Source: Eubacterium sp.
GTDB taxonomy: Bacteria; Bacillota; Clostridia; Oscillospirales; Acutalibacteraceae
DNA: 64,000 nucleotides
Reading direction: 5' to 3'
Assembly: GCA_022511225.1 (NCBI GenBank)
Contig: JAFLRZ010000011.1
Coordinates: 1-64,000, forward strand
Positions 23,395-31,221 of the stretch are shown one piece after another; the stretch's first letter is position 1, and each line of letters starts with the position of its first letter. Made by a program: the position numbers and the translations under genes. The notes beneath the pieces were generated by a model, which worked only from the letters and a program-made list of their open reading frames with translations, did not search any database and had not been told where the DNA came from.

Positions 23395-23441
23395 AACCCC
23401 ACTATAATATCTTTCGTTTTGAAAGTATTACAGTGGGGTTT
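23395..23441. terminator. Bidirectional intrinsic terminator after malic enzyme
   Basis: AAAACCCCACT pairs with AGTGGGGTTTTT, with a second inner stem (CTTTC / GAAAG) in the loop. It ends the glpK-malic enzyme unit and, on the other strand, the small membrane-protein gene at 23446. Confidence 0.85.
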
Positions 23442-23445
23442 TTAA

Positions 23446-23811
23446 TTATCGTTTCCTCTTTATTGTGCTTATTATCTTACAGACAACCAAAATTATAAAA
23501 AACACAATTAATGAGCCAATGAAGAGATACTTCGACAGTTGTTCAAAATGCTCTGTATTAATTAAAATAAGACTTAAAACATTTAGCAATAAAATAAAGT
23601 GTGCATATATCTCGGTTATTATATAAAATAATTCCAGCTTAACATATTTTCCTTTTCTTCTCGCAATGTTGAAGCTAATCGGTGTGATATACTTGTTTGG
23701 TCTTACTTTCTTAATTTCCAACTCATTATGCTCTATATACCAATCATAACCAATCATAAAGAAATAAAAGAAAATCACATTAACGACTTTCGAGATAATT
23801 ATACCTTTCAT
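23446..23811 (-). CDS. Small membrane protein, unknown
   Basis: A 121-residue protein with a hydrophobic N-terminal segment and two further hydrophobic helices in the second half (LELFYIITEIYAHFILLL and YLFIGSLIVFFIILVV), ending in a basic tail. I recognise no family. The gene is richer in A and T than its neighbours. No clear ribosome site is visible, and it sits convergent to malic enzyme. It may be genuine but is weakly supported. Confidence 0.45.
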   Translation of the reverse strand: MKGIIISKVVNVIFFYFFMIGYDWYIEHNELEIKKVRPNKYITPISFNIARRKGKYVKLELFYIITEIYAHFILLLNVLSLILINTEHFEQLSKYLFIGSLIVFFIILVVCKIISTIKRKR

Positions 23812-23851
23812 TTATGAACTGCATCTCCATATTGACAATGGTTGCTTGCTG

Positions 23852-24703
23852 TTACACACCCGAATATGCATTAAAGCCGCCGTCTACAGGAATGTTTACA
23901 CCTGTGATAAAGCCTGAATAATCCTCATCGCAAAGGAAGAGAAGTGTTCCTGAAAGCTCATCAGGCTCGCCGAATCTGTCCATAGGTGTTGCTGCAAGGA
24001 TTTTGCCCGTTCTCTCAGTAGGAGAGCCGTCCTCATTCCACAAGAGAGCCGCATTCTGCTTTGTTGAGAAAAAGCCGGGTGCGATAGCATTTACTCTGAT
24101 ACCGAGAGGTGCAAAGTGAACAGCCATCCACTCAGTAAAGTTTTTAACGGCAGCCTTTGCGGCACTGTATGCAGGAATACGTGTAAGCGGTCTAAAGGCA
24201 TTCATTGACGTTACCATAACGATGGTGCCCTTTTCCTTTTCAGCCATATCCTTTGCAAACACCTGTGTAGGGATAAGAGTGCCTAAGAAATTAAGGTTAA
24301 ACACAAAGCTGATTCCGTTTGCATCAAGATCAAAAAAGGTTTTGATATTCTCGTCCTTTTGAACAAGGTCAATCTTTTCAAGCGTATCCTTAGTTGTAGT
24401 GCCCTTTGGATTGTTACCGCCTGCACCGTTAAGAAGAATATCGCACGTGCCAAGCTTTTCATTTATAATCTGCCTTGCATTTTCCATTGACTCCTGCTCT
24501 AAAACGTTACAGCCTACTGCAATAGCCTGTCCGCCTGATGCATTGATTTCGTCTGCACACTGCTGAGCCGCAGCCTCGTTAAGATCAAGAACGGCAACCT
24601 TACAGCCCTGCTCGGCAAGAGTCTTTGCAAATGCACCGCAGAGAACTCCGCCGCCACCTGTTACAACGGCAACCTTGCCTTTTAAACTTTCGTGCTTAAA
24701 CAT
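23852..24703 (-). CDS. uxuB: SDR-type D-mannonate oxidoreductase (fructuronate reductase)
   Basis: A 283-residue short-chain dehydrogenase. The NAD site TGGGGVLCG is near residue 16, NGAGGN near 92 and the catalytic AYSAAK near 179. It matches the YjmF-like SDRs that replace the long-chain UxuB in many Firmicutes and interconvert fructuronate and mannonate. The gene is 2 bases downstream of uxuA, which strongly supports this role. Other SDR substrates cannot be ruled out by motif alone. Confidence 0.85.
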   Translation of the reverse strand: MFKHESLKGKVAVVTGGGGVLCGAFAKTLAEQGCKVAVLDLNEAAAQQCADEINASGGQAIAVGCNVLEQESMENARQIINEKLGTCDILLNGAGGNNPKGTTTKDTLEKIDLVQKDENIKTFFDLDANGISFVFNLNFLGTLIPTQVFAKDMAEKEKGTIVMVTSMNAFRPLTRIPAYSAAKAAVKNFTEWMAVHFAPLGIRVNAIAPGFFSTKQNAALLWNEDGSPTERTGKILAATPMDRFGEPDELSGTLLFLCDEDYSGFITGVNIPVDGGFNAYSGV

Positions 24704-24705
24704 AA

Positions 24706-25776
24706 TTATTTTTCCTTTCTGCTTTTCTCTACTGCTTCCCAGAGTCCGTTGAGATAGCTTACACCGAGTGCCCTGTCAAAAAGACCGTAACCCGGACGGG
24801 CGACCTCTCCCCAAATCATTCTGCCGTGGTCAGGGCGAACGTAGCCGTCAAATCCAACCTCCTGAAGAGCCTTTACGATGTCGTACATATCGAGTGAGCC
24901 CGATGCACTTTCGTGAGCAGTTTCGTTAAACCACTGATTGTTGATAGAAACGTTTCTCAGGTGAGCAAAGTAAATTCTTTCTCCTGCCGTTTTGATAATC
25001 TCAACCATATCGTTATCAGGGCTTGCGCCGAGTGAGCCTGTGCAAAGTGTGATACCGTTATACTTGCTCGGCACCATATTAAGAAGCTTCTCAATAGCTT
25101 CCTTGCCCGTAATAATTCTCGGCAGACCGAAGATAGGCCATGGCGGATCATCGGGGTGAATAGCCATTTTGACGTCACATTCCTCGCAGACAGGCATAAT
25201 TGCTTCAAGGAAGTACTTAAGATTTGCCCATAAATCATCTGCAGTGATGCCCTTGTACTTTTCAAAAAGCTCCTTAATCTCACCCATTCGCTCAGTTTCC
25301 CAACCGGGCATAGCATAGCCGTTTGAGTTATCGTCAATCTCTCTGAACATATCCTCAGGCGACTTGCCTTCTACCTGCTTGCCGTCGTAGCAAAGGCAGG
25401 TTGAGCCATCAGGAAGCGGCATATAAAGGTCAGTTCTTGTCCAGTCAAAAACAGGCATAAAGTTGTAGCATATAACCTTTACTCCCACCTTGGCAAGATT
25501 TCTGATAGATTTTTTGTAATTCTCAATAAGCTTGTCACGGCTCGGCAGTCCAAGCTTAATATCCTCGTGAACGTTTACACTTTCGATACATTCCATTGTA
25601 AGTCCTGCGGCAGTGATTTCGTCGTACATTTTCTGCACGTCCTCCATCTCCCACGCTTCGCCTGCCGGAAGATAGTGAAGTGCAGGCACAACGCCTACTA
25701 CACCGGGAATCTGCTTGATTTGCTCCAGAGAAACAGTGTCCTTCTCTGCGCCAAACCAACGGAAAGTCATTTGCAT
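24706..25776 (-). CDS. uxuA: Mannonate dehydratase
   Basis: A 356-residue TIM-barrel enzyme that dehydrates D-mannonate to 2-keto-3-deoxygluconate. The N-terminal MTFRWFGAEKDTVSLEQIKQIPGV is characteristic, as are YNFMPVFDWTRTDL, the metal-site region AIHPDDPPWPIFGLPR, and FAHLRNV with the C-terminal DHGRMIWGE. GAGGAGG precedes the ATG at 25776. It is the first gene of a uxuA-SDR unit. The later pathway steps, kdgK and eda, are at 62-64 kb. Confidence 0.96.
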   Translation of the reverse strand: MQMTFRWFGAEKDTVSLEQIKQIPGVVGVVPALHYLPAGEAWEMEDVQKMYDEITAAGLTMECIESVNVHEDIKLGLPSRDKLIENYKKSIRNLAKVGVKVICYNFMPVFDWTRTDLYMPLPDGSTCLCYDGKQVEGKSPEDMFREIDDNSNGYAMPGWETERMGEIKELFEKYKGITADDLWANLKYFLEAIMPVCEECDVKMAIHPDDPPWPIFGLPRIITGKEAIEKLLNMVPSKYNGITLCTGSLGASPDNDMVEIIKTAGERIYFAHLRNVSINNQWFNETAHESASGSLDMYDIVKALQEVGFDGYVRPDHGRMIWGEVARPGYGLFDRALGVSYLNGLWEAVEKSRKEK

Positions 25777-25805
25777 AGCAATACCTCCTCATTTTTAATA
25801 TTCAT

Positions 25806-25834
25806 ATTCTACCATAACGCAAACGTTCTTTCAA
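25806..25834 (-). promoter_or_regulatory. uxuA promoter with an inverted repeat in the spacer
   Basis: The minus strand shows TTGAAA, 17 bases and TAGAAT about 30 bases before the uxuA start. Inside the spacer is AACGTTTGCGTT (25816-25827), with AACG and CGTT arms around four bases. This resembles a LacI- or GntR-type operator placed to block RNA polymerase; the regulator is not in the window. Confidence 0.55.
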
Positions 25835-25845
25835 GGTGCAAAGCA

Positions 25846-26814
25846 TTATTTTCTGCGAATAATATAACAGGCATTGAGAGTGCATATATTCTCATCAATA
25901 TCAAATTTTTCTGATTTATTTACGATTTCATAATCATAAAATTCCTGCTCCTCGCTGACCTTTAGCTGTTTTTTTGCAAGGGCTTTTAGCTGACTGTCTG
26001 AAATCTCCTTGTTTGAGTAGTCAAAATATTTTTCCTCGATAGTTTCAATTCCGACAGGAAGCTCCACATCCTTGACTGTCAGATATTTTGTGCTCGTGCT
26101 TGAAATGTTACCTTTGCTGTAATTAATATAAAGAGGTATATCAATTCCGAAAAAATGAAGACGATTATATTTTTCTATTGAATTCAGGTATATAGAGCTC
26201 TGCTTTCTGTTTATCACAACGGTCAGCTCCCTGTGAAAAACGTTTATACCCTTTAGCTTATCATCGTCTGCCTCAGGTGCCGGAGTGTTTTCGAGAATTT
26301 CTACACGCGCAACTGCACCGTCCTTATTAACGTGTGCCCACGAAAGTTGTTCAAATTCAGCCATCATCTCAAAATACAGCTTATCTCTGTCAACACTGCT
26401 CCAGAGAGTTCCGCTTTTAAGATTATTCTGCTCCAGAAAGTCAAGAATGGACGTTTCGCTTACAGTATTGTTGCCTACGACCTCAACCTTCCATACGAAA
26501 GAGTTGAGGAGTGCCACTATCATAACGAAAGCAAGTGCACCTGCCGCCAAACCTGCACGATGCCTGAGGGGATATGCAATAAACGGCAAGCCGTGCTTTT
26601 TTATAATTCTCAGCCTTCCGCCCTCTTCAAAAGCAATGTGATGAAGCTTTTTATAAACAGATGCCCTGCAAGACGCTTTTATTCCGTTTTCAATATTTGA
26701 AATGCTCCGTATCTCGATACCCTTGGCATAACACTTTGTTATAAAATTTTCCTTAAAACCGCCTGTAAACGTAAACTCAACCCAACCGAGCAAAAATCTG
26801 AAAATAAATATCAC
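25846..26814 (-). CDS. yqfD: Sporulation protein YqfD
   Basis: A 322-residue membrane-anchored protein of the YqfD stage IV sporulation family. The N-terminal soluble part (about 1-85) contains VYKKLHHIAFEEGGRLRIIKKHG, followed by one transmembrane segment (about 88-105) and a large external part beginning WKVEVVGNNTVSE, a POTRA/FtsQ-like start. It overlaps yqfC by 4 bases (ATGA). In Bacillus the pair is under the mother-cell factor SigE. The usual neighbours phoH and ybeY are absent. Confidence 0.9.
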   Translation of the reverse strand: MIFIFRFLLGWVEFTFTGGFKENFITKCYAKGIEIRSISNIENGIKASCRASVYKKLHHIAFEEGGRLRIIKKHGLPFIAYPLRHRAGLAAGALAFVMIVALLNSFVWKVEVVGNNTVSETSILDFLEQNNLKSGTLWSSVDRDKLYFEMMAEFEQLSWAHVNKDGAVARVEILENTPAPEADDDKLKGINVFHRELTVVINRKQSSIYLNSIEKYNRLHFFGIDIPLYINYSKGNISSTSTKYLTVKDVELPVGIETIEEKYFDYSNKEISDSQLKALAKKQLKVSEEQEFYDYEIVNKSEKFDIDENICTLNACYIIRRK

Positions 26815-27062
26815 TGCGAAAACTCCATTGACAAAATATTCCCCTCAACAATTATTCCCTCACGAGTGTACGAATTTATGTGCAACTCATCGCCGTAAAA
26901 CGTAATAAGCTGTGAGCCGAGGCTGACGGAAATCTTCGTATCGGAATATTCGATTATACTCTGCAATCCGTCGATTGTACATTCGCTTCCCACAAGCTGT
27001 ATTCTCGGCTGACCGAAAATCATATCACGTGGGTTAATAGAGAGCTTATCCTTAATTTTCAT
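26811..27062 (-). CDS. yqfC: Sporulation protein YqfC (YabP family)
   Basis: An 83-residue YabP/YqfC-family protein. The family pattern is seen in the PRIQLVGSECTIDGLQSIIEYSD stretch, followed by ISVSLGSQLITFYGDELHINSY. AAGGTGATAAT just before the ATG is a strong ribosome site. It is coupled to yqfD by overlap. Its presence implies that the organism or a recent ancestor forms endospores. Confidence 0.9.
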   Translation of the reverse strand: MKIKDKLSINPRDMIFGQPRIQLVGSECTIDGLQSIIEYSDTKISVSLGSQLITFYGDELHINSYTREGIIVEGNILSMEFSQ

Positions 27063-27162
27063 ATTATCACCTTTTAATAATATGCAGGGTGAGGATAATT
27101 TTTGACTGCAAAAAATAAAACGGTTTGCAGAGAGAATTGTATCATTCTTTTGAGGGGATAAT

Positions 27163-27300
27163 ATGGCAGTGAAAGATGTAGTGGCAAAGCATTTTCAGAC
27201 GCTATGCCGGGGAGAGGGGTATAAAACCAAATTAGCCGGCTACGTTGGCAGGCGTTACACCGTCAACTGTGTACAGTATGATGGATACGAAAAGAAAAAC
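27163..27300 (+). pseudogene. Decayed XRE-family helix-turn-helix regulator
   Basis: The frame starting at 27163 with GAGGGG upstream encodes MAVKDVVAKHFQTLC, a typical start of short (about 68-residue) XRE regulators. After about 45 bases the homology moves to the +1 frame, where RGIKPN, then LAGVTPSTVYSMMDTKRK, the recognition helix region, can be read. Between these pieces a TAG replaces an expected Glu codon and a CCG an expected Leu codon. So one frameshift, one nonsense change and one missense change are visible. The expected C-terminal third is missing and replaced by repeat sequence from about 27300. The 55-residue open frame that results is unlikely to be functional. Confidence 0.7.
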
Positions 27301-27304
27301 GACA

Positions 27305-27430
27305 AAAAATCAGAAACTCAATGTTTCTGATTTTTTCTTAACATTATGCTTCTCACGCGCAGCGATGTACTCATCGCTCCATACGGAAGTTTTATTCAAT
27401 ACAATTTCGGCGTATTTGTACACTTTTCGA
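27305..27430 (+). repeat. Variable-stem hairpin repeat, copy 2
   Basis: Perfect hairpin with A6 and T6 ends (stem ATCAGAAAC / GTTTCTGAT, 27305-27336), then CTTAACATTATGCTTCTCACGCGC, a short inverted repeat AGCGATG / CATCGCT, ATTCAATACAATTTCGGCG, and an end CACTTTTCGA. The tail aligns closely with the copy at 61765-61902. It begins where the homology of the XRE remnant stops. The hairpin itself is a good intrinsic terminator on the plus strand. Confidence 0.6.
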
Positions 27431-27437
27431 CAACAAA

Positions 27438-27463
27438 AAAGGACTTGCAAGAGCAAGTCCTTT
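27438..27463 (-). terminator. Intrinsic terminator after rplL
   Basis: An eleven-base-pair perfect stem (AAAGGACTTGC) with a four-base loop, followed on the minus strand by TTTTTTG, 27 bases past the rplL stop. It closes the ribosomal protein unit. Confidence 0.88.
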
Positions 27464-27489
27464 GATTTGTTAAATTAAGCTTATTTAAC

Positions 27490-27867
27490 TTACTTAAGCT
27501 CAACCTTTGCGCCAGCCTCTTCAAGAGCTGCCTTAAGAGCCTCAGCGTCTGCTGTTGGAACAGCTTCCTTAACTGTTGCAGGAGCACCGTCAGCGATAGC
27601 CTTAGCTTCCTTAAGACCAAGACCGGTAGCCTCACGGATAGCCTTGATAACCTGAATCTTTGTTGCACCTACGTCTGTAAGAACAACGTCGAACTCTGTC
27701 TTCTCTTCAGCTGCTGCTGCGCCGCCTTCTACAGGTGCTGCTACTGCTACTGCTGCTGCAGCGCTTACACCAAATTCTTCTTCTACTGCTGATACGAGCT
27801 CTGAAAGCTCAAGAACTGTGAGAGTCTTAAGCTCTTCAACAATTGCTGTAACTTTTTCTGATGCCAT
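27490..27867 (-). CDS. rplL: Ribosomal protein L7/L12
   Basis: A 125-residue stalk protein that recruits translation GTPases. The N-terminal dimerisation helices, an Ala/Gly-rich hinge and the C-terminal domain ([30 protein letters not shown]) are in the normal order. The start MASEKV at 27867 has GGAGG just upstream; the open frame extends five codons further without support. It follows rplJ by 53 bases. Confidence 0.98.
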   Translation of the reverse strand: MASEKVTAIVEELKTLTVLELSELVSAVEEEFGVSAAAAVAVAAPVEGGAAAAEEKTEFDVVLTDVGATKIQVIKAIREATGLGLKEAKAIADGAPATVKEAVPTADAEALKAALEEAGAKVELK

Positions 27868-27920
27868 TTTAGTTTCCTCCAATTAATAAAATTTAGTTAA
27901 AATGTTGATTTTGAATTTAA

Positions 27921-28523
27921 TTATTCAGCTGTTTCTTCAGCCGGTGCTTCTGCAGGAGCTGCTTCCTCTGCAGGAGCCTCTTCGGCAGCTGCTTCCTCTG
28001 CCGGTGCTGCATCACTTAAGCAAGCTTCAACGCCACCCTTGTCAACGATAGCCTGAACGCCACGTGCAAATGCTGCGATTGGTGCATTGAATACGCTGCA
28101 AACTGTAGCAAGGAGAACTTCTCTTGAAGGAAGCTTTGCAAGAGCAATAAGCTTCTCCATTGAGATAACCTCGCCGTCAAGATAACCGCTCTTAAGTGAG
28201 AAGTTATTGTGAGTGTCAGCGTACTTTTGAAGAATACGAGCTGATGCAACGTAATCATCGGTTGATGTTGCGATTGCTGTTGTGCCCTCAAGAACTGCAT
28301 CAAGACCCTCAAGACCTGCATCCTGAGCTGCTCTGCCGAGGATTGAATTCTTAACTACTGTGTACTCAACGCCTGCTTCACGAAGCTCTTTACGAAGCTT
28401 TGTGTCGTCCTCAACGTTGATGCCCTTATAGTCAACAATTACACCTGCGCAAGATGCCTTGATTCTTTCTGAAAGGTCAGCAACCATTTGCTTTTTCTTT
28501 TCAAGAACTGCTGTACTTGGCAT
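27921..28523 (-). CDS. rplJ: Ribosomal protein L10 with Ala/Glu-rich C-terminal tail
   Basis: A 200-residue protein that anchors L7/L12 dimers and binds its own leader RNA. The core (MPSTAVLEKKKQMVADL, VDYKGINVEDDTKLRKELREAGVEYTVVKNSI) is normal. From about residue 170 there is a 28-30 residue tail made almost only of Ala, Glu and Pro, beyond the usual L10 length. GGAGG precedes the ATG at 28523. A longer open frame back to 28625 is rejected because it runs through the attenuator. Confidence 0.97.
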   Translation of the reverse strand: MPSTAVLEKKKQMVADLSERIKASCAGVIVDYKGINVEDDTKLRKELREAGVEYTVVKNSILGRAAQDAGLEGLDAVLEGTTAIATSTDDYVASARILQKYADTHNNFSLKSGYLDGEVISMEKLIALAKLPSREVLLATVCSVFNAPIAAFARGVQAIVDKGGVEACLSDAAPAEEAAAEEAPAEEAAPAEAPAEETAE

Positions 28524-28591
28524 AATCTTACCTCCATAAATATTTGCCACCGAGGTGGACTTAATCGGGGATAACCCCAGAGGCTGTTTAG

Positions 28592-28625
28592 CAAAAATAA
28601 AGTGCATTCCAAAAGAGGAATGCAC
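28592..28625 (-). terminator. Attenuator terminator in the rplJ leader
   Basis: A perfect nine-base-pair stem (GTGCATTCC / GGAATGCAC) with a six-base loop, followed on the minus strand by TTTATTTTT. It lies between the L10 leader structure and the rplJ ribosome site, so it can stop transcription before rplJ. Confidence 0.8.
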
Positions 28626-28654
28626 GTAACATTACAAAATAACAATAAGTTATC

Positions 28655-28723
28655 AGAATGTTCATTCCTCGGTAGGCGATAAACTTACACCTTAGCGGTA
28701 CCTACTGTCTTTGGCTGAACAGC
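28655..28723 (-). ncRNA. Ribosomal protein L10 leader
   Basis: On the minus strand the sequence has the known L10 leader order: an outer stem TGTTCA / TGAACA, the conserved AAAGACAGTAGGT, a middle part GTGTAAGTTTA, and the returning CGCCTACCGAGG. In other Firmicutes L10 (with L12) binds this RNA to repress rplJL. It sits directly after the rplJ promoter and before the attenuator. Confidence 0.88.
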
Positions 28724-28729
28724 AAATGT

Positions 28730-28758
28730 ATTTTACCACAAGGATTACTCCTTGTCAA
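28730..28758 (-). promoter_or_regulatory. Internal promoter for rplJ-rplL
   Basis: TTGACA, 17 bases, TAAAAT on the minus strand, between rplA and the L10 leader. It gives rplJL a separate start whose transcript begins with the leader. Confidence 0.8.
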
Positions 28759-28786
28759 TACCATAAGTTGGCGATAGTCGGAATAA

Positions 28787-29494
28787 TTACTCAGCTGTAG
28801 CGGCGCTGCCAACCTTGTTAGGATTAATCTTAACGCCAGGGCCCATAGTAGAAGCAACTGCTACTGACTTGATATACTGACCCTTTGCTGCTGCAGGCTT
28901 AGCCTTGATGATAGCATCAAGAAGAGCATTGAAGTTTTCAAGAAGCTTCTCAACTCCGAATGAAGCCTTGCCGATTGGGCAGTGAATAATGTTTGTCTTA
29001 TCAAGACGGTACTCAATCTTACCTGCCTTAGCCTCCTGAACAGCCTTAGCTACGTCCATAGTAACTGTACCTGCCTTTGGTGACGGCATAAGACCACGAG
29101 GGCCGAGAACCTTACCAAGACGACCAACGAAGCCCATCATATCAGGTGATGCGATAGCAACGTCGAAATCCATCCAGCCGCCCTGAATCTTTGTAACGAG
29201 GTCAGCATCGCCTACAACGTCTGCGCCTGCCTCCTCAGCAGCCTTTGCAAGATCACCCTTTGCAAATACAGCAACTCTTACGTCCTTACCTGTACCGTTT
29301 GGAAGAACTACTGCGCCACGTACCTGCTGGTCTGCGTGACGAGAGTCAACACCAAGTCTGATGTGTGCTTCGATTGTTTCATCGAATTTAGCTGTTGCTG
29401 TCTTAACAGAAAGCTCAAGAGCTTCTGCTGAATCATATAAATTTGAACGGTCAATTAATTTTGCACCGTCTGTATATTTCTTTCCGTGTTTCAT
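28787..29494 (-). CDS. rplA: Ribosomal protein L1
   Basis: A 235-residue protein of the L1 stalk. [15 protein letters not shown], the [25 protein letters not shown] stretch, [25 protein letters not shown] and the C-terminal [12 protein letters not shown] are family hallmarks. GGAGG precedes the ATG. L1 can also repress the rplK-rplA mRNA in other bacteria. It is 48 bases after rplK. Confidence 0.98.
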   Translation of the reverse strand: MKHGKKYTDGAKLIDRSNLYDSAEALELSVKTATAKFDETIEAHIRLGVDSRHADQQVRGAVVLPNGTGKDVRVAVFAKGDLAKAAEEAGADVVGDADLVTKIQGGWMDFDVAIASPDMMGFVGRLGKVLGPRGLMPSPKAGTVTMDVAKAVQEAKAGKIEYRLDKTNIIHCPIGKASFGVEKLLENFNALLDAIIKAKPAAAKGQYIKSVAVASTMGPGVKINPNKVGSAATAE

Positions 29495-29542
29495 TTAAAT
29501 TACCTCCAGTGGTTAAATCGGATACTTCCTCCCACAAGGGAA

Positions 29543-29968
29543 TTAGTCTTCTACTACAATACCCATGCTACGTGCTGTACCTGCGATCATTGACATAGCT
29601 GCCTCAAGTGTTGCTGCGTTAAGGTCAGGCATCTTTGTTTCAGCAATCTTCTGAATGTCTGCCTTTGAAATTGTTGCAACCTTGTTCTTGTTAGGAACAC
29701 CTGATGCTGTTTCAATGCCGCAAGCCTTCTTGATAAGAACAGCTGCAGGCGGTGTCTTTGTTACAAATGTAAATGAACGATCCTCATATACTGTAATTAC
29801 TACAGGAATGATAAGACCAACGTCATTCTTGGTTCTCTCGTTGAACTCTTTTGTGAATGACATAATGTTTACACCGTGCTGACCGAGAGCCGGACCAACA
29901 GGTGGTGCCGGAGTAGCTTTGCCGGCAGGAATCTGAAGTTTAATTAAACCTGCTACCTTCTGTGCCAT
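29543..29968 (-). CDS. rplK: Ribosomal protein L11
   Basis: A 141-residue protein of the GTPase-associated centre. The N-terminal domain shows [26 protein letters not shown], and the C-terminal RNA-binding domain shows [13 protein letters not shown] and the terminal [17 protein letters not shown] precedes the ATG. It is the first gene of the rplK-rplA pair. Confidence 0.98.
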   Translation of the reverse strand: MAQKVAGLIKLQIPAGKATPAPPVGPALGQHGVNIMSFTKEFNERTKNDVGLIIPVVITVYEDRSFTFVTKTPPAAVLIKKACGIETASGVPNKNKVATISKADIQKIAETKMPDLNAATLEAAMSMIAGTARSMGIVVED

Positions 29969-29983
29969 AATAAATTTCCTCCT

Positions 29984-30026
29984 AATAATGTGGTAATTGG
30001 CGAGATAAAATCTCTCCCACCATTAT
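29984..30026 (-). promoter_or_regulatory. Hairpin in the rplK leader
   Basis: Directly upstream of the rplK ribosome site the RNA can fold with an outer stem (AATGGTGG with ACCACATT), an internal loop containing GCCAATT, and an inner stem GAGAT / ATCTC. A site for L1 autoregulation is possible, but I cannot confirm a known L1 motif. Confidence 0.4.
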
Positions 30027-30086
30027 GGTCAGGCAGGCACGCCTTTCCACAATGATAATAAGCAGATATACTGCGAATTACTAAAA

Positions 30087-30611
30087 TTATTCACTAACCT
30101 TTTCAAGCTGGTTAAGCTCAAATTCAACAGAATTTTCTCTGCCGAACATAGAAACCGTAACCTGAACGCTGTTGTTTTCAACGTCAATTTCATCGACTGT
30201 ACCCGAGAAGCCTTCAAGCGGACCGTCGATAACGTTAACAAGATCACCAACCTCATAAGCGACCTGAACGCTGATTTTCTCAACGCCGAGATTCTTTACT
30301 TCCTCGTCAGTCAACGGCTCAGGCTTGCTTTCAGGGCCTACAAAGCCTGTGCAGCCACGGGTGTTTCGTACAACGTACCAGCTGTCATCAGTCATTACCA
30401 TTTTAACGAACACGTATCCGGGCATCAGCTTGCGCTGATATTCCTTCTCTGTGCCGTCCTTCTTAACTTCAACAACTGTTTCGGTAGGAATTGCAACCTC
30501 ATGGATAAGGTCCTGTAAATTTCTGTTTTCTACAACAGTTAAAATATTACTGGCTACCTTGTTTTCATAGCCGGAAAAAGTGTGGGCTACATACCATTTT
30601 GCCTCTTCCAT
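30087..30611 (-). CDS. nusG: Transcription antitermination factor NusG
   Basis: A 174-residue transcription elongation factor. The NGN domain begins AKWYVAHTFSGYENKVA and contains RKLMPGYVFVKM and the NTRGCTGFVG loop. The KOW domain at about 122-174 shows GDLVNVIDGPLEGFSGTV. AGGAGG is upstream of the ATG. Its place between secE and rplK is the usual one. Confidence 0.97.
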   Translation of the reverse strand: MEEAKWYVAHTFSGYENKVASNILTVVENRNLQDLIHEVAIPTETVVEVKKDGTEKEYQRKLMPGYVFVKMVMTDDSWYVVRNTRGCTGFVGPESKPEPLTDEEVKNLGVEKISVQVAYEVGDLVNVIDGPLEGFSGTVDEIDVENNSVQVTVSMFGRENSVEFELNQLEKVSE

Positions 30612-30660
30612 AATAAAAGCCTCCTAACTTAATTACATCAAATTACGCTTTACGCTGTGC

Positions 30661-31056
30661 TTATTCAGCGTCCTTATCTGATGTATCGTCAGTGCTTTTC
30701 TCTGCGTCATCGGCTTCTGCCTCAGCCTTCTCGGCATCAGCTTCGTCATCTGCAACAGTTTCTGAAACTGTAGTGTCCTCCTTGGCTGCAGACTTTTTGA
30801 GAGCTCCCATGCCCTGGGTCAAAGCAGTATCAACAGCAAAAATAGCAAGACCGGCAATAACACAAACGATAAGTACAACGATTGTGTTTTTGAGCACATC
30901 CTTGCCCTTTGCCCAAGTTACCTTCTTGCCCTCGGATTTAACACTCTTAAAGAAAGACGCAATGGATTTAAAAGGATTCTTCCTTGACTTCTTCTTTGCA
31001 GCTTTCTCTGTCTTTTCAGGTTCAGCCTTCTTTGAAGTCTTCTTTTCTTCAGCCAT
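30661..31056 (-). CDS. secE: Preprotein translocase subunit SecE with long acidic tail
   Basis: A 131-residue SecE, about twice the core length. A Lys/Glu-rich N-terminus leads to the conserved FFKSVKSEGKKVTWAKGKDVLKNT and one transmembrane helix at about 58-78. After residue 90 comes a tail of about 40 residues dominated by Asp, Glu and Ala, which faces away from the core and is not part of the conserved family. AGGAGG precedes the ATG. Located between rpmG and nusG as in most bacteria. Confidence 0.95.
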   Translation of the reverse strand: MAEEKKTSKKAEPEKTEKAAKKKSRKNPFKSIASFFKSVKSEGKKVTWAKGKDVLKNTIVVLIVCVIAGLAIFAVDTALTQGMGALKKSAAKEDTTVSETVADDEADAEKAEAEADDAEKSTDDTSDKDAE

Positions 31057-31071
31057 TTTTGTCCTCCTACG

Positions 31072-31221
31072 TTACTTTGTTTCTCTGTGAAGCGTATGCT
31101 TCTTGCAGAATGGGCAATACTTGTTCATCTCAAGTCTGTCCGGTGTGTTCTTCTTGTTTTTCATTGTGTTGTAATTGCGCTGTTTGCATTCAGTGCAAGC
31201 TAAGGTAATCTTAACTCTCAT
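31072..31221 (-). CDS. rpmG: Ribosomal protein L33
   Basis: A 49-residue protein with the zinc-binding pattern CTECKQRNY ... [14 protein letters not shown], two CxxC pairs, so the zinc-containing form. GGAGGTG before the ATG at 31221 fixes the start; the open frame extends to 31278 without support. It is the first gene of the unit reading into secE (15-base gap). Confidence 0.97.
   Translation of the reverse strand: MRVKITLACTECKQRNYNTMKNKKNTPDRLEMNKYCPFCKKHTLHRETK

Noticed and set aside
27245-27478. 77-residue open frame with HTH-like LAGVTPSTVYSMMD
   Set aside because: It begins in the middle of an XRE domain, has no ribosome site and continues into the repeat and terminator. It is explained as the shifted half of a broken regulator.
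28524-28625. N-terminal extension of L10 in the open frame
   Set aside because: It is encoded by the attenuator hairpin and leader. The GGAGG site and family start place the first codon at 28523.
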